Assembly: GCF_000350225.1 (NCBI RefSeq)
Contig: NW_005179014.1
Coordinates: forward strand, 140,185 to 204,184
DNA length: 64,000 bases
DNA from: Chondrus crispus
Lineage: Eukaryota > Rhodophyta > Florideophyceae > Gigartinales > Gigartinaceae
Direction of reading: 5' to 3'
Shown here: positions 32,601-44,429 of the stretch, piece after piece
How positions within the stretch are numbered: the stretch's first letter is position 1
Layout of the letters: each line of letters begins with the position of its first letter
Translations under genes and position numbers: made by a program
The notes under the pieces: generated by a model
What the model saw: only the letters and a program-made list of their open reading frames with translations
What the model was told of the DNA's origin: nothing
Databases searched by the model: none

Positions 32601-35600
32601 ACAAACCTATGGCCATCGAGTTTATTCGGGACCTTGCAATCGAGAGATCTGAAAATGGAAGTCCGTCTTGTACCCGTTTCTGTTCTTGTATAGTACGCCG
32701 ATCAAAAGATTCTATTACAATCTTCTCAATCGGTTCATCATTATGCTAGATCTTTGTCACGTACTTCAGGCAATAGTAAAACGTGTCCGTGGTACCGCCG
32801 CCCACAAGAAATCTTATGTCATGATTGGACCGGAGAAGCAGTGTCAAGACATCGTTGTATGGGTTGATGTACTCATTATGGGGAAGCCTCTCCATATCCA
32901 TATGGAGGCCTTCACGGATGCATGTTTTCTAGACGGGCTTTCTCGGGAAGGAATCTCTGCATTCTCCGGACTTTGACGCCAAGCTTTGCTTGAAACATGA
33001 TGACACATGCCTATAATTGTGCTCTTGAGTGAAGAGTAATACCTGGGCGAGCCGTAGCCTATACAATTGCTCGACCTTTTCTGTAGTTGTTTCCCTTTCT
33101 TCCGGAGCTTTAATCAACCATGTCAACCTTGCTGGAAGCAAGCAATGGATTTTTGTGAGCTCGTCGCTCTCCCTGTTATTTGGCCCTGTAGGAATTAAGA
33201 GGGTTTCAGTATTCTTACCTTGACCCTCGATGCTTCGCTGAAGCCTTCTGACCTCACTCCGGATGACAGTTGTGGCACCAAAAGCCATTTGGCAAACACT
33301 GCACATTGATGTTGGAAACGGGCGCTTGTAACATGGAATCTTTCGCAACGCTTCCCTCGATATTTTATCCAGAGGGGTTAAACCGTCCTCACTTCCACAC
33401 GATGGACACAGAGGTTTCGGATCTAATGGTACCGAGCTTGATACGGCGCTATTAACGAATGCGCAAAAACGATATTTGAACCTCTCTCCATCTTCTGGGT
33501 CATCGCAGCGTTTTGAAAAGTCGCGTGCTCTGCGAGGAAGCCCAGCGATGAACACCACGAGGTACATGTGCAATGTTCCATTCTGCTGAGTTTCGACCGC
33601 ACCAATGTACGCCTTAACGTAACCCAAGAGACCACCTCCCTTCATTGATCTTCCACGCTTCCGGTCAAACCGAAGAATCTCTGTCACAAACGCATCACAG
33701 ACTATTTCAAAATATTCGGAACATGCGGTCGGATCCAATCCAGAAATAAGTAGCCTCTTTGCGTGAGATGGGAGACTCCCAAGTCTCGCGCTTTCGATAT
33801 CTTCCAGTCTTACATTCCCTGAAAGAATCGCAATTGCAATTGTACCGACATCGCTTGGCGTCAGTGTGACAAAAACCGCTCCTGACTTGAGATATGCGTC
33901 CATCGAGAAGGCCTTTCTTCGATACGTCATTCTTTCTGCTCCAGACCCCCACATATTGGATTGAGACGCACGAACAGTTTTTATCAGTTGGGCTGCGCGT
34001 GATGTGTCCTTAACCGTTTCTGCGGATGAACGACCGTTCATTTTTTTCTTTCCATCACTCTCGCTGCTTTGAGAGGGCATTGGCAAGCTCTTCTCGCGTA
34101 ACATGTGCAAACTTTTCGTACTTATGGGGTGAATTAACTGCTCTTATACTTGTGGACCGTATCACTCGTTTCCTTCCGCAAATATCAAAGGCCACAAGTG
34201 GAAAAACTTTATGTTGTCCAAACCTTCCCGAACTCAATCGCATATAGTAATTAATGCACTCCTCAAACGAAACTGGTGAACACCTTTTTTTCCTGGATGG
34301 CCACGTCCGAATGGGAACAAATCGGGGAATGCAAGAGCCAGCAGGTTTTCATCAAAGTCCGAAACAAATGAACCATAGTTGCGAACAAGCACAGTATCTC
34401 TAGCAGACGCCAGAGCTTCAACCGTGGTTTGCGGACTCTCATCAACAAAAATAGAGGTTATCTCTTTGTACAAGACCTCCACGTTCTCCTCTTCCCTATC
34501 GCTTTCCAATTTTTCTTCCTCGCGCGTTTCGTCTTCCATTCGATGTACACGGATTGCTATCCGTTCTCTTTTCTCCTTCAGGCTCTCCAGTGCATTTTCA
34601 TCAAGGTATGCGAAGAATCTCTTGTACAGGATGCTGTTCCCAAGGTAGAAGGCAAGCAAGTCGCGCACTTTAGAGTGACGGCATTCGTGTCGGCGCATTG
34701 CAATCACCTCTTGAACGGGTGTGAGCTTCCCAGCTATGATTACCAGAAAGAATTCTTCATTTCCAAGGAGGTTTGGTAATCTACGGCAAATGGATGTTGG
34801 ATCCATACGTATTATTGAGACATGTCCTCTGATGAATGAGTGCTTCCCTCCGTGTAGGACCGTGATGGGCATTGCTACAGACGTCATGCTCGTGAGTCTT
34901 CGTTCGATTGATGTGGCCTCGGACAGGTCGACAGGCAATGCACCAATGTCAAACCCATTCGCAATGGCAAATTTCGGCGGTTTTTCTGTATTGCTTTTCA
35001 AACTTCGTTGGCACGAATCACAAACAATGAGCATTACCATTCCACTTCTGCCTTGAAACATTTTCTGTTCTACTCCCATTCGGGAAAGCAATGCTCCGCG
35101 GAGGGCGGGAAAGAAATCGGAGACATCGTAGTACTCCTTCAGAGTTTCTGGCACTCCCTGTACAGGTTGAAGCTTTCTCATCCAAGCACATGCCTCTTTT
35201 CTATCTATCATATCCAAAAACGTCACCTTGTCGACTGGCCAACTACAGTCGCATACTGCACATACCCTTCTTCGCAACGAGTCCAGGCCAAGCTTTGCAA
35301 ACCCTTGTTCGTAACAGAAGCGTTTCTGTTTGTCGTTGACTGGTTGAAACTGACCATTAGCGTCCATTGCAGATATTTCTTCTTCAGTTACGCACTCATG
35401 ACTTCGATGGGATTTGTGCCATGGGCCTGCTTCTACCAACGAAATACAATCGTCGCAGAACTGCCTTGATTCTTTCACATCATTGTGCCATCTTTTTCTC
35501 GGGCCACTTGTGATGTGTGTTCTGCTGAGGGGCCCTTTCATCACTCCCAAATGGGAATCAAATGCGTCTGTCGCTGCTTATTTTCTATGTACCGAGCAGC

Positions 35601-35825
35601 ATCATATTCTTTCTTACGTTTCTTTTGCTGAGCTTGTCGTTCCTCTACTTGAGATTTCTCGATCGTGGCGACTCGCTTCATTGGCTTTGCTAACGCTTTG
35701 TATATTTCAAATTCAAAGTGATGCAACGGGTTGGGTTCTATATTCTTCGCTCCAACGGCAAAAGTTCGGACGCGGATGTCGGGATCAATATATGCCATGC
35801 TCGTCTTATCTACGTTATGGTTCAT
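29661..35825 (-). pseudogene. Helitron Rep/PIF1-helicase gene (frameshifted)
   Basis: Read leftwards. A basic N-terminal part (35825-35541). A zinc-like CDDC...HEC region and a DUF6570-like segment CDSCQRSLK...PPKFAIANGFDIGALP (35.46-34.9 kb). LAFPDLFPFGRGHPGKKG near 34.3 kb, then SFEECINYYMRLSSGRFGQH in a shifted frame. Rep domain: VFVTLTPSDVG near 33.87 kb and AVETQQNGTLHMYLVVF near 33.57 kb, where the HUH motif reads His-Met-Tyr. The two-tyrosine motif FYYCLKYVTK (32761-32781) is followed by a TAG (32746-32748). Linker with FLYRPTQMAKISMMEYV (32.4 kb). PIF1 helicase: GGEGGTGKT, VMVIIDEISMLD (31.2-30.9 kb), and YVVLSRVRMLDSLYLYEP near 29.85 kb. At least four frame changes. Helitrons move by rolling-circle replication; this copy is dead. 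Confidence 0.85.
30614..31441 (-). pseudogene. PIF1-type helicase N-terminal half of the Helitron gene
   Basis: A continuous open block of the helicase. Walker A is YLGGEGGTGKTRVIKALQHL with the Lys kept, motif Ia follows as RTCAPTGIAASSIGGQTFHS, Walker B is VIIDEISMLDRKHLG, and motif III includes LLCGDFFQIPPVGGECVY. These are canonical SF1B helicase motifs in the right order and spacing. The C-terminal motifs lie beyond a frame change at 30302-29661. In Helitrons this domain unwinds the donor strand behind the Rep nick. Confidence 0.85.
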
Positions 35826-35829
35826 AATC

Positions 35830-37740
35830 TACTGAAATGATTCGTTCACTGAACGAACACGTATGTCAACATCGCAACGTTTCTAATCCAGCGCGGCTCG
35901 GGGGTGGGTCTGAAATCGATGCATATACCCAGACTACATAGTTAGGTATCGGACAATCAGTTCCAATGCGCAAGATCCATTCCGGAATTTAATTCATTCA
36001 AATGATTTCTTTTATGCTTACATCAGACGCGTACTTTGTATGTTTAGAACACCAGACGGGTGCTCCAAGCTTAGACCGAGTCTGTGAAAAGATTCTTGCC
36101 GCTGACCTCCTCGTTTAATTCCCACCCCGTCGAAGCCGTTTGCTTCCTTTTTTCTCACAACAGTTTTGCACGAACTCTACTAATTTAGTGCATCTTTGGA
36201 TACAGGAGTGATAAATTGTCATCCTGAGCTTAAGGGCATATCAGATGGTAATAGCTTTGGCCCATGGTGCTGCGCAGTACTGCACACAAAGTTTCGTGCA
36301 TTGTCTACTGAACTAGCAGAAGAGAAATCCTATTCGTGGTTTTGTGGCATGTGTGGCGCAGTATGTACAGATAGGTCGGTCGATGGATTGCATGTATTAT
36401 CCGATAACACAATCAATTCGGATTGCCAGGAACGGGCGAGAAAACTACGATCATGAATTTACAGGCACGTCCAAACGTACCTTTGTATCGCGTACCCGAT
36501 TGCGTTTTCCAGCTGGCTTATTTCCGCAACTGCTCCCACAACAGCTCCAAAGCTACACCAAGTCCCTGTTGACCTTGTCGAGCATATTTATGCCCTGCAA
36601 AGTATGTAGGAGACAGCATTTCTCAGGGTTCAACCCAGTATCCGACGGGGCATGCTCACCAAGTTGACACATGTCCATGAAAACACAGACATGGAATTCA
36701 GTACCAATATGTCCCGCTCTGGTCACATTTATGGTACTGTTCAATCATGCTTTGGCAAAAACATTGTAGAGCACGGTGGTGTTTGATGCCTTCATGCGAT
36801 TTTTCGTGTGTCTTCAATGAATTGATGCCCACACGTATATGCCTTTCTCTATATCATATCTGCACTAAGGGTTTTGATAGTCTGAATGACATGAAGAGAT
36901 ATGACCTTGTGTAATGGTACGTCGTACGCTGCAGAATTGATGCTCTCCAGAACATCCGTTCTGGAGAGCATCAATTCTGTGTAAAAATTCACCACCCATG
37001 CCGGTATAGGTGGTTGATTTTTCAATGGTAAACCGGTTAAGACAAGGAAGCAACTAAGTAACAAGCAGATCTCAGGTAAAGTCAGATACTCTCCCTCACT
37101 AATCCCTTCTTTCAATTTCATTTTCCTGAATTCACTGTACAACTTTCTTAGGGCTTGTCATTGAGGAGACATCGCTTGAATACTAGGAATATGTCGCATC
37201 CGAATTGTCGGTACTGTATTCGACAAGCACAAGACGAGGATCATTTTGACACCATGTGCTTCGAATGTATCAGAAACTGCTAGAGGACGAATGATTCGTC
37301 TCATGACATGAACATGTTCTGTTCTGAGTTCCATGTAGTACATTTCATGAAAAACTCAGAACCTGTATATACGCCTTTCCTGCACGTTGAAATCCATCTG
37401 GCAAGTTAGGGCTGGCCGTGCTCACTGCCTACCCTGGCTGGCTCTCCATAACAAGCACTAGAACGATTTAGCTTGGTGTCATCTCTAAAGTCAGATACTC
37501 TCCGACACTAACCCCTTCTTTCTTTCGCCCCACTGTCCACCGGGACGCCGCAGGCACGTTCACTTCCGCTCAACCTCACTCACACCACCTCCCACCCTAC
37601 CCGTCTTACGCACAAGTTCTACAGCTGAGAGACATCGAACTTGATATTTCAGTACATACCAGGCCACGGAGCGGCGTTCTAATTCTATTTCTAAGAAGAA
37701 AACAGACAGAAGCCGTCGATCATCGAGGAAAGTCGCTTTA
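35830..37740. other. Region between Helitron gene and OB-fold gene
   Basis: This stretch separates the divergent Helitron and OB-fold genes and probably holds both promoters. An open frame at 36196-36456 (plus) contains PWCCAVLHTKFRALSTEL and SWFCGMCGAVC and could be a decayed zinc-binding exon. A minus frame at 37142-36849 is not recognised. A ~40-bp direct repeat, AAAGTCAGATACTCTCC then ACTAA(T/C)CCCTTCTTTC, lies at 37077-37115 and 37490-37528. A perfect hairpin is at 36932-36979. Confidence 0.5.
36932..36979. repeat. 48-bp hairpin, perfect 22-bp arms
   Basis: Arms CAGAATTGATGCTCTCCAGA... and its exact complement with a 4-nt loop (ATCC, 36954-36957). Confidence 0.95.
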
Positions 37741-37743
37741 ACT

Positions 37744-39190
37744 ATGAGTGATGACATAGAGGTTTCTCCGACATCAGTTCGAACCAATGAAGCTTGTCCA
37801 GTTACGACTCACAAAGATCAAACAACGTCTAGTTCTGCTCCATCCGGCAGTATTGGAGCGGATGCCGAAACCACAAAAAATATTCCGAAAGCTTCTGCCA
37901 GACGTGTGCTAGACTTCTCTGACATTGATGTGCGTGCAGAAACGAGCAGAAACCTCTCAGCCGCCACAAACGTTGGAGCACTCACGAAACTAGCCTTCAG
38001 TAATCTGGAAAATGACAATCACACCGAAAAGAGCATCTCTCCCTCAAGCAAGCGAGATGGCGGTAAAAAACCAGACATTGAGGTGGTACTCAAAGCATTG
38101 CTCATTCGTGTTCCCGATTTCTCCCGCAAATTTCCCTTTGCGTTGTTTGCAGACCATACCGGGTCTGTTTCTCTCTTAGCCCGTGCTTCTGTTTTCAACA
38201 AGATAGAAGAAATTTACGGCCTTGATGGGCCGCAATCTGCGATAACAGACACCGTTTGCAGAGTTGTACGTCATGCATACGCTCAAGAAACGTCACACAG
38301 ATGCTAATTCCTTCCACTTACGCATTCATATTCTGACACCTTTTTCGCATCTTTCTTCGAACTTTAGTACGAGATTTCAGGATACGTTCAGTATCGCTGG
38401 TCAACAAATTCTTCAGGAGACGTCTTCTTTGCCCTGAAAGATTCGGCGGTAGTCAAAGTGTTGGCTTCACAACCCGCTTCTGTGACTGCGTCTTCTCTCA
38501 GGTCCATGCTTCACGTGGCAAAGAACCCACTCAACCAGGGTTGCACATTTCCAATGATCTTTGGAAATTGTGTACACAGACAAACGACGTCAAACGAGAC
38601 CACAATCACTCTTCAGGATCCTACTGGATACGCCGTCATTAACTTCGCAAACTGCGAAGGGCCTCTCTTTCCGAGTGATGATATCATTGGACCGGTTCTC
38701 ATCGAAGGCCGACTTAATATGCGCGTCACTTCTTTGATGGGAATGGAAATTGTGACCGCGACGGTAAATCATAGCTCGATTCGCATTACTAGGGTGCGTG
38801 TGGATGTTCTTAATAATCACTTGTCGGTTCTGCTCACTACCCCAAAGGATGACTTTCAGTTTGCAAATCCGATACTAGCTGGATAGTAAACGTGTATGCT
38901 TTGGTTTCATTCACAGGGCTCTGTTGCGTCATCTCCTCAAACCCTCTGGCCTGCCATGCATCCTCGAAGTCATGTTCTTGATCCCTGACACTACCTATCG
39001 TCCAGCTAACACTCTGGTTCAAACTATTACTCCGTTCACTTGGTCTCCCCTCAGAAATACCACAGCCTTGGGCATTACTACTTTTAATCCAAGCTGTAGA
39101 GCCGAGCTTACTCTTCGATCTGACAGAGCGTCTGTTTTGGCTTATGAATGGAAGCTACGGTGCAACTGCATCACGGAATGTCATCATTAA
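37744..39190 (+). CDS. OB-fold-like (RPA-like) protein, spliced
   Basis: Exon 1 is 37744-38265 from ATG: a Ser/Thr-rich tail (residues 1-115), then KPDIEVVLKALLIRVPDFSR. A donor GTACGT at 38266 and an acceptor TTTAG at 38367 give a phase-0 join to exon 2, YEISGYVQYRWSTNSSGDVF then FALKDSAVVKVLASQ, whose pattern fits an OB-fold strand set. A second such segment is ITLQDPTGYAVINFANCEGP...VLIEGRLNMRV. The frame stops at 38884-38886. Coding-like sequence continues in another frame at 38917-39190 (FLIPDTTYRPANTLVQTITP); a phase-2 intron 38859-38916 (GT...CACAG) would join it. Helitrons in several lineages carry RPA-like ssDNA-binding genes, and this one is divergent from the Helitron gene. A role in protecting transposition intermediates is inference. 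Confidence 0.5.
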
Positions 39191-39426
39191 GTCTGGCATG
39201 ACACTCTCTACTTCTCTGATGGAACACATATTCCGCCATTCCTAACATCGATCGGATAACCCCCAATGTTCATTGGGGTCATCCGAGGCATGTTGATTGG
39301 CGGAAAAGTTGAAAGAATGAGAGCACCAGAGATAATTTGCGAGAATTCGGCATTGTTCATGCCTCAGCAAGGGCGAAATGATGAACGAAGAAGAGGAGAT
39401 GGGGAAAGGCGAAAAGAGGGATAAGG

Positions 39427-39467
39427 TGTGTTCACTTTTCTTTATGAGGGGAACGGGGTGGTGCTGT
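39427..39467. repeat. Single copy of the left-side 88-bp repeat motif
   Basis: GTGTTCACTTTTCTTTATGAG followed by GGGGAACGGGGTGGTGCTG matches the units at 25995-26285 in direct orientation. An 18-bp palindrome GTACCCTTCGAAGGGTAC follows at 39489-39506. Confidence 0.8.
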
Positions 39468-39689
39468 CCGCACGGCTGTTCGCAGAGGTGTACCCTTCGA
39501 AGGGTACTGTTCAGGTCATAAGCTGAACCGAAGTCTTCGCGCCAACCCGCCCAAAAGGTTTATACTGTACAGTCACACCCCAATACTGTAATGTATTCAA
39601 TATTTTTCAGAAAATGCAATAGAAACCTTTCTTTTTGTTTCCTTTTTGTTTCCGCGGAAACGTCTAGGACTCGCGATGCGTGCATCGCA

Positions 39690-39850
39690 AAGAATGCGGC
39701 GACTTGCCCGACAGTGTCCAGCTGCACACGTGTACACCTGTCCACCAACGCATACTTACAGACGCGCTCTTGCGCGATGTAAGGCCACTTTGGAGATACA
39801 GTAGTCGTCCCCGCAATTAATTATGTTTTACTGCGGTTATACTACCCTAC
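39690..39850. repeat. Diverged copy of the ~265-bp left-array unit
   Basis: Shares with the units at 24.3-25.9 kb, in the same order and orientation: AGTGTCCAGCTGCACACGTG, CATACTTA, GTAAGGCCAC, ACAGTAGTCGTCCCCGCAAT and ACTGCGGTTATACTAC. Confidence 0.75.
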
Positions 39851-39867
39851 TGATGACGAAACTTTGA

Positions 39868-39916
39868 AACACGTAATATTGAATTCAGATGACATCTGAA
39901 TTCAACATTACGTGTT
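39868..39916. repeat. 49-bp near-perfect hairpin at right side of the unit
   Basis: Arms of 24 bp starting AACACGTAATATTGAATTCA with one mismatch and a 1-nt centre at 39892. Similar unpaired sequence (CCCCGTAATATT...) follows the repeat unit on the left at about 25070, so the hairpin formed in this copy. Confidence 0.9.
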
Positions 39917-41040
39917 ACATTGTCTCTCCACCTACTCGAGCCAAGCCTGGGCACTTTTGTTCAAATGTCACTGATCGAACTGGCAGCGAGATGGCAAGGC
40001 GAAATGTCACCTGCAGAAAAGATTGTGTCGGAGCATTCCGTGCCAGAAGTGTTGGCGGCAGGGTGCCGTGCAGACCTCTTGAATACGCTATCATAGTAAA
40101 TTTCATTCGTTGCACCTGCAGTTATGAAGGATCTCATCAAGTGAAACGCATACACTCCTGAAAAACAGATTCCTCGCCAAGTGCGCAACACAGAAATGCA
40201 ATGACGATTTCTTGCAATCTGAGATTCGTTGCTTTTCGCTAATCAACCGTACATGCATCGTAACCTCAAAAATCAGAGTATGGGCACGGAACTGACCCCC
40301 GTCCTCGTCCAGGCTTGCTCAACCGATACGTCTCGACGTTTCGCTGAGAGCATTTCACATCCTGTCCGTGTGACACATGCTCTATGAGCATGTCGTTGAA
40401 GTTCTACAGGCTCTCTCGTCAGTCGATACCGAGGTAAGGAGAGTATTCAAGACTTGTAATGATGTGCTTTCCTGGGCTACGTGTGCCACGTGCCATCGAG
40501 CGGCCGCGTGCGCGCGCGTTGCCATCTGTCAGTGCTGTGTTGCGGAGTGTGTCCGTGTACACGTGTGACACCTGCGACTTTCATTGCACGCGTGGGCTAC
40601 TGTGGGACGGGCATGGGCATACCGAGGGGCACGTGGCTCGAGTCAATCAGGCGGTGTGGGAAAAAGGTCCAATGACCTTAGACACGTCGTTCGTTTGTGG
40701 CCCAATGGCACCAGAGAAAGGTCCGGTTGGGCCTTTCGAAATGACCTGTTGTGGGGTCCAGTTGTGGTCCGGGTGGGCCGGGGTATTCTGAGCGGTTGTG
40801 CAGGTTGAGTTGTTGGAGTTGATCGGGTTCTCCTCCCGGCGTTTTACTCAGGCTACACTTATATGCTACTCAAGCCGAGCCTATTTCTAAGTACAAACCC
40901 CGTTTTCTCTATAAGTTGCCCATTCGTACCCGTAAGAGGTGTTTTTGCCATCCCAAACATCTTGGTAGTGTCAGTTAGGCAAAGTTCTAATTAAAATCTA
41001 TTGTATGCTAAAAATTATTTCGCTCTCTTCAAATCATTTT
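39917..41040. other. No confident gene
   Basis: Open frames at 39889-40161 and 40377-40808 are short, overlap in several frames, and show no recognised motif. The part 40490-40790 is GC-rich. Confidence 0.4.
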
Positions 41041-41041
41041 T

Positions 41042-41212
41042 GTCGCATCTATTGCCTCGCACGCATGGCACGCATGCGTGATATGCAAATCATCACAAGC
41101 AGGCCGCACATTCCGCTGCCAAGTGTGTGCGTGCACAGTTGCCAATGCACACGACTTCAGGCGTCATCTGACGGGCAAGAATCACAAGCGTAAGCTCCAA
41201 TCGATCACGGGA
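41042..41212 (+). pseudogene. C2H2 (U1/matrin-type) zinc-finger fragment
   Basis: A frame open from about 41042 reads FRCQVCACTVANAHDFRRHL then TGKNHKRKL before a stop at 41210-41212. The spacing C-x2-C-x12-H-x5-H with a GK-x-H end is that of U1-like or zf-met fingers, which bind RNA or double-stranded nucleic acid. No start codon or further domain could be tied to it. It may be a lone exon or a gene relic, or an N-terminal piece of the Helitron remnant that follows. Confidence 0.4.
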
Positions 41213-41432
41213 TAGTACAACACAAGAAAGGCCTTATTGTTAATCTTTTTCGAAGTGCTCTCGCGGACGACCTAGCTGTCTGACGTTGGGTTTAGACCTT
41301 TGAGGACTGCTTGCTACGACTAATAGCGAGCTAAGGTGGACCGCTCGCACTTGTGTCAACCCTAGCTGCTCTTACAGGAATAGCACTAGCGCGCCGAGCA
41401 GAACAAAAATGGCGTGACAAGCGGATGAAGAC

Positions 41433-44248
41433 GTGGCAGAAGGAGGAGGGCAGCAAGGAAACGCACGTGCAAGGATAAGAAGAGCGCAAGAGTCTGAATC
41501 TGACGCTCAAGTGCGTCGCCAAACCCTCCGGGAACGTACTGCGGCTCGAAGAGCAGCAGAGACTTATGAGAAACGCAAAGAGCGTCTCCGTCGAGATAGG
41601 GAGGGAGCCAGGGGGCGCCGAGCTCGTCAAGCGCGGACAGAGGGTCCCAGAAAGTGAACTCCCCTCCGAAATGCGCGGCGCAAGGCGGATTGCATTGCGA
41701 CACGAGGCGCTAAAGTCCTCTGCTTTTACGATCGTTCGCTTGCCATTTGAATGTGGAACTCTGCGTGTCACGCGTTGGCGGAATCAAGTATCTCTTCAAG
41801 GATTTATGCAAGGAATAAGACAGAGTGACCATGGAAATTACTGCCGAGAACGAGTGCTACGACGAAATCTCCAACTTCCAAGATGCCAGTCTCGGTTCTG
41901 CATCAGAGGCCGCATGGAGGATATTCTCCTTTCACATTGTAGATCGCAATCCTCCAGTGGTCAGACATGCAGTGCATCTGCCCAACCACCATACGGTGTA
42001 ATTTGATGAAGGTCAAGAGCAGGAGGCGGCGCTTCGACCAACATCAATTACGAAGCTACCCGAGTGGTTTAAAGCCACGAGAAATACCCAAGCGCAAGAC
42101 ATTTTCGGAACAACAAGTTTCTAAGGTACTTTACACGAAAGAAAAGCAGCATATAATAGAGCCCAAGAGCAACTCTTCGAAGACGGAACGCCAGCAGCGA
42201 AGAGGAAGCCTACGATTTCAATGGTAGAGGAGCCAACGTAGTCGGCCGAATCCACCCTGTCAGTCCAAGGTAGGGTGAGCGCTACTTTTTTCGCCTCCTC
42301 CTCACACAAGTGCCGGGGGCAACATCCTTCGTGAACTTGCGAAATATCGACGGCGAGCAGTGCACTAGCATCCGACAAGCTTCCTTACGACTCAGTTTGC
42401 TGGACGACGATGCCGAGTGGAAGCACGCAATCCGAAATTCATTCCGGTCAAGCGTCGTTCCCCCTTCATCTGTTTCGTACAATTCTGGCACACGGCCAGC
42501 CTTCGGATCCTCTCTCACTATGTAACGACCACTTGGACATGTGTCTCACCGATATTCGCCATCGCGCACGTGGAAAACCCATTCCAAGAGAGCAGATTAG
42601 CGATGATCACCACACCACATATTACGTGCTTCGAGAGGTACAAGAGACCCCTGCAGGCTGTGCGATCCGACTGGACGCTCGCAAACTTCGCACTCCCACT
42701 TCCCGATGAGAGCCTGCCCGCTTTAGGACAGAAAAACGAGATCGAGACCCCTGAAGCGTAAGCGTAGCGGGAGGAAGAGAGACTACAGAAGTCGTGGCCG
42801 TTGTTGAACAAAAATCAGCGCTATGCCTTTGAAGAAATAGTAGGTTCCATGCTTCCAGGCGTATCCGTCTCTGCATTGCTTCAAAGATTACCAAGCGCCG
42901 CTGCAAGACCTTCTATGCCAACACAAAGTGGCTGTCTCTTCTTCTTCGATGCTCCCGGCGGAACAGGCGCAACATTCGTGCTCCGCGCCATTCAAGAATT
43001 CCTTCGTGCGGGTCTTAAGCAAGTCATAGCTGTCGCTACGTCTGTTGTTGTTGCAGTGTTACTGGACGGTGGACGCACCGCCCTTTCCGAGTTTAAGTGT
43101 CCCATTCCTATATTTCCACAAACTCCGAAACAGGCCGTAAATTGCTACAAGTCGATCTCATCATAAGAGACGAGATCGTCATGTGCCATCGACATTGCAT
43201 TGAGACTGTCGATCCCTCCGTTCGCGACTTGATGAAAACCGACCGGCCTTTCGGAGGAAAGTCACTCGTGCTCGCCAGAGACTTTTACACAAATCTTTCC
43301 CGTCGTTCCGGGCGGATTCGGAGGTCAAATCGTGAGTGTGTGCGTCAAGGACTCCCCCCTGTATCGACAGTGCCGATTCCTGCGCCTTCCCGATAACATG
43401 CGCCTTGCTGCTCTCCAAGCGGACCTTGCAACAGATACGGAGGCCCTGAATGTTCCAGAATTCCTCCTCAGCGCTGAGTAAGTCAGAATTCAAGGCGAAC
43501 AGCGCCCGGAATGGATCTCACTACCACAGTCCGTGACGTTCGAGCACAAAATCTGCAACTTTTGCCTCAAGGTCTTCCAAGGGATTCGCGAAAATCACGC
43601 TGACCCTGCCTGGCTCACCAAAAGCGTTACACTCACTACAATGAACAGGCCGGTCGAGCAAGACAACAGGGTCATCGGCAACATGACACCAGGAACGTAT
43701 CGACCGTAATTAAGCGCATAAAATGTCGATAACGAAGACACAAACGCGCTGATCTATCCCACAGATATTCTCAACACCTTGACTGCCGGGTTTGCTCTAT
43801 CAAAGCACAACCTCAAGCTCAATAAAAGCTTCATCGTCATGCTTCTGAGCAATTTCGATCCCACCACCGGTCACGTCAACGGCGCGCGATAAGTCATCGT
43901 GAACATGACCAACAACCTATTCTTCTACGCGTTACCACCGGGTCACTCGAAGGCAACAGACTCTGCCTCCCGCGAATGCCCTACGGACCAGGCGACGACA
44001 ACTTTCTCATCCCTGGCTTTTCCCGAACGAAGTTACCCATTCGCACGTGCTTCGCCCTTACAACGAAAAAAGCCCAAGGCAATTCCTTCGGTAGCCGCAT
44101 TGGTCTCGACCTACGAGATCACTGCTTCTCGAACAGTCAACTTTACGTGGAATTATCAAGTATTACTCACCTGAGCACCGTCACTATCCTCACTCCAGAG
44201 TCCAATGGAACAACGCGAAAAGTATTGTACGCAGAGGTGTTTCAGTAG
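41433..44248 (+). pseudogene. Second Helitron remnant: linker and PIF1 helicase, Rep domain absent
   Basis: 41433-41657 encodes an Arg/Glu-rich stretch (RRQTLRERTAARRAAETYEK) typical of Helitron N-termini. From about 41930 the sequence jumps to the part after Rep: NPPVVRHAVHLPNHHTV, ITKLPEWFK, then VNLRNIDGEQ and LLDDDAEWKHAIR. The helicase starts at LNKNQRYAFEEI (42804); Walker A reads DAPGGTGATF with Ala (GCA 42969-42971) for the essential Lys. Motif II is LIIRDEIVM near 43160; later FDPTTGHVNGAR, LTTKKAQGNSFGSRIGLDLR and NSQLYVELSSI end at 44248. Many frame changes. It is a different family from the 29.6-35.8 kb copy and lies on the opposite strand. Confidence 0.75.
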
Positions 44249-44429
44249 GCATCAAAACGTAAACGCCATTCTCTTCACATGTTTCCTTTGCCACCGTTCC
44301 CTATTATTGTTCCCCCACGCGGACTTGGCTCGACGCGCGAAGCGCGCTCGAGGCCCACTTGTACAGAATACTAATATATGAGTATTATCAACAGTCACCA
44401 CTCTTACCACCTTTCTTACTCATGTGCTT

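Noticed and set aside
34721..35469. Plus-strand frames over the Helitron N-terminal region
   Set aside because: Shadows of the minus-strand gene, which has recognisable DUF6570-like and zinc motifs.
24283..39850. LTR pair around the Helitron block
   Set aside because: The two repeat families occur in the order unit-motif on the left and motif-unit on the right, and as an array on one side only, so they are not simple LTRs.
41331..41771. 146-codon minus-strand frame
   Set aside because: Opposite to the Arg/Glu-rich Helitron N-terminal stretch; no motif.
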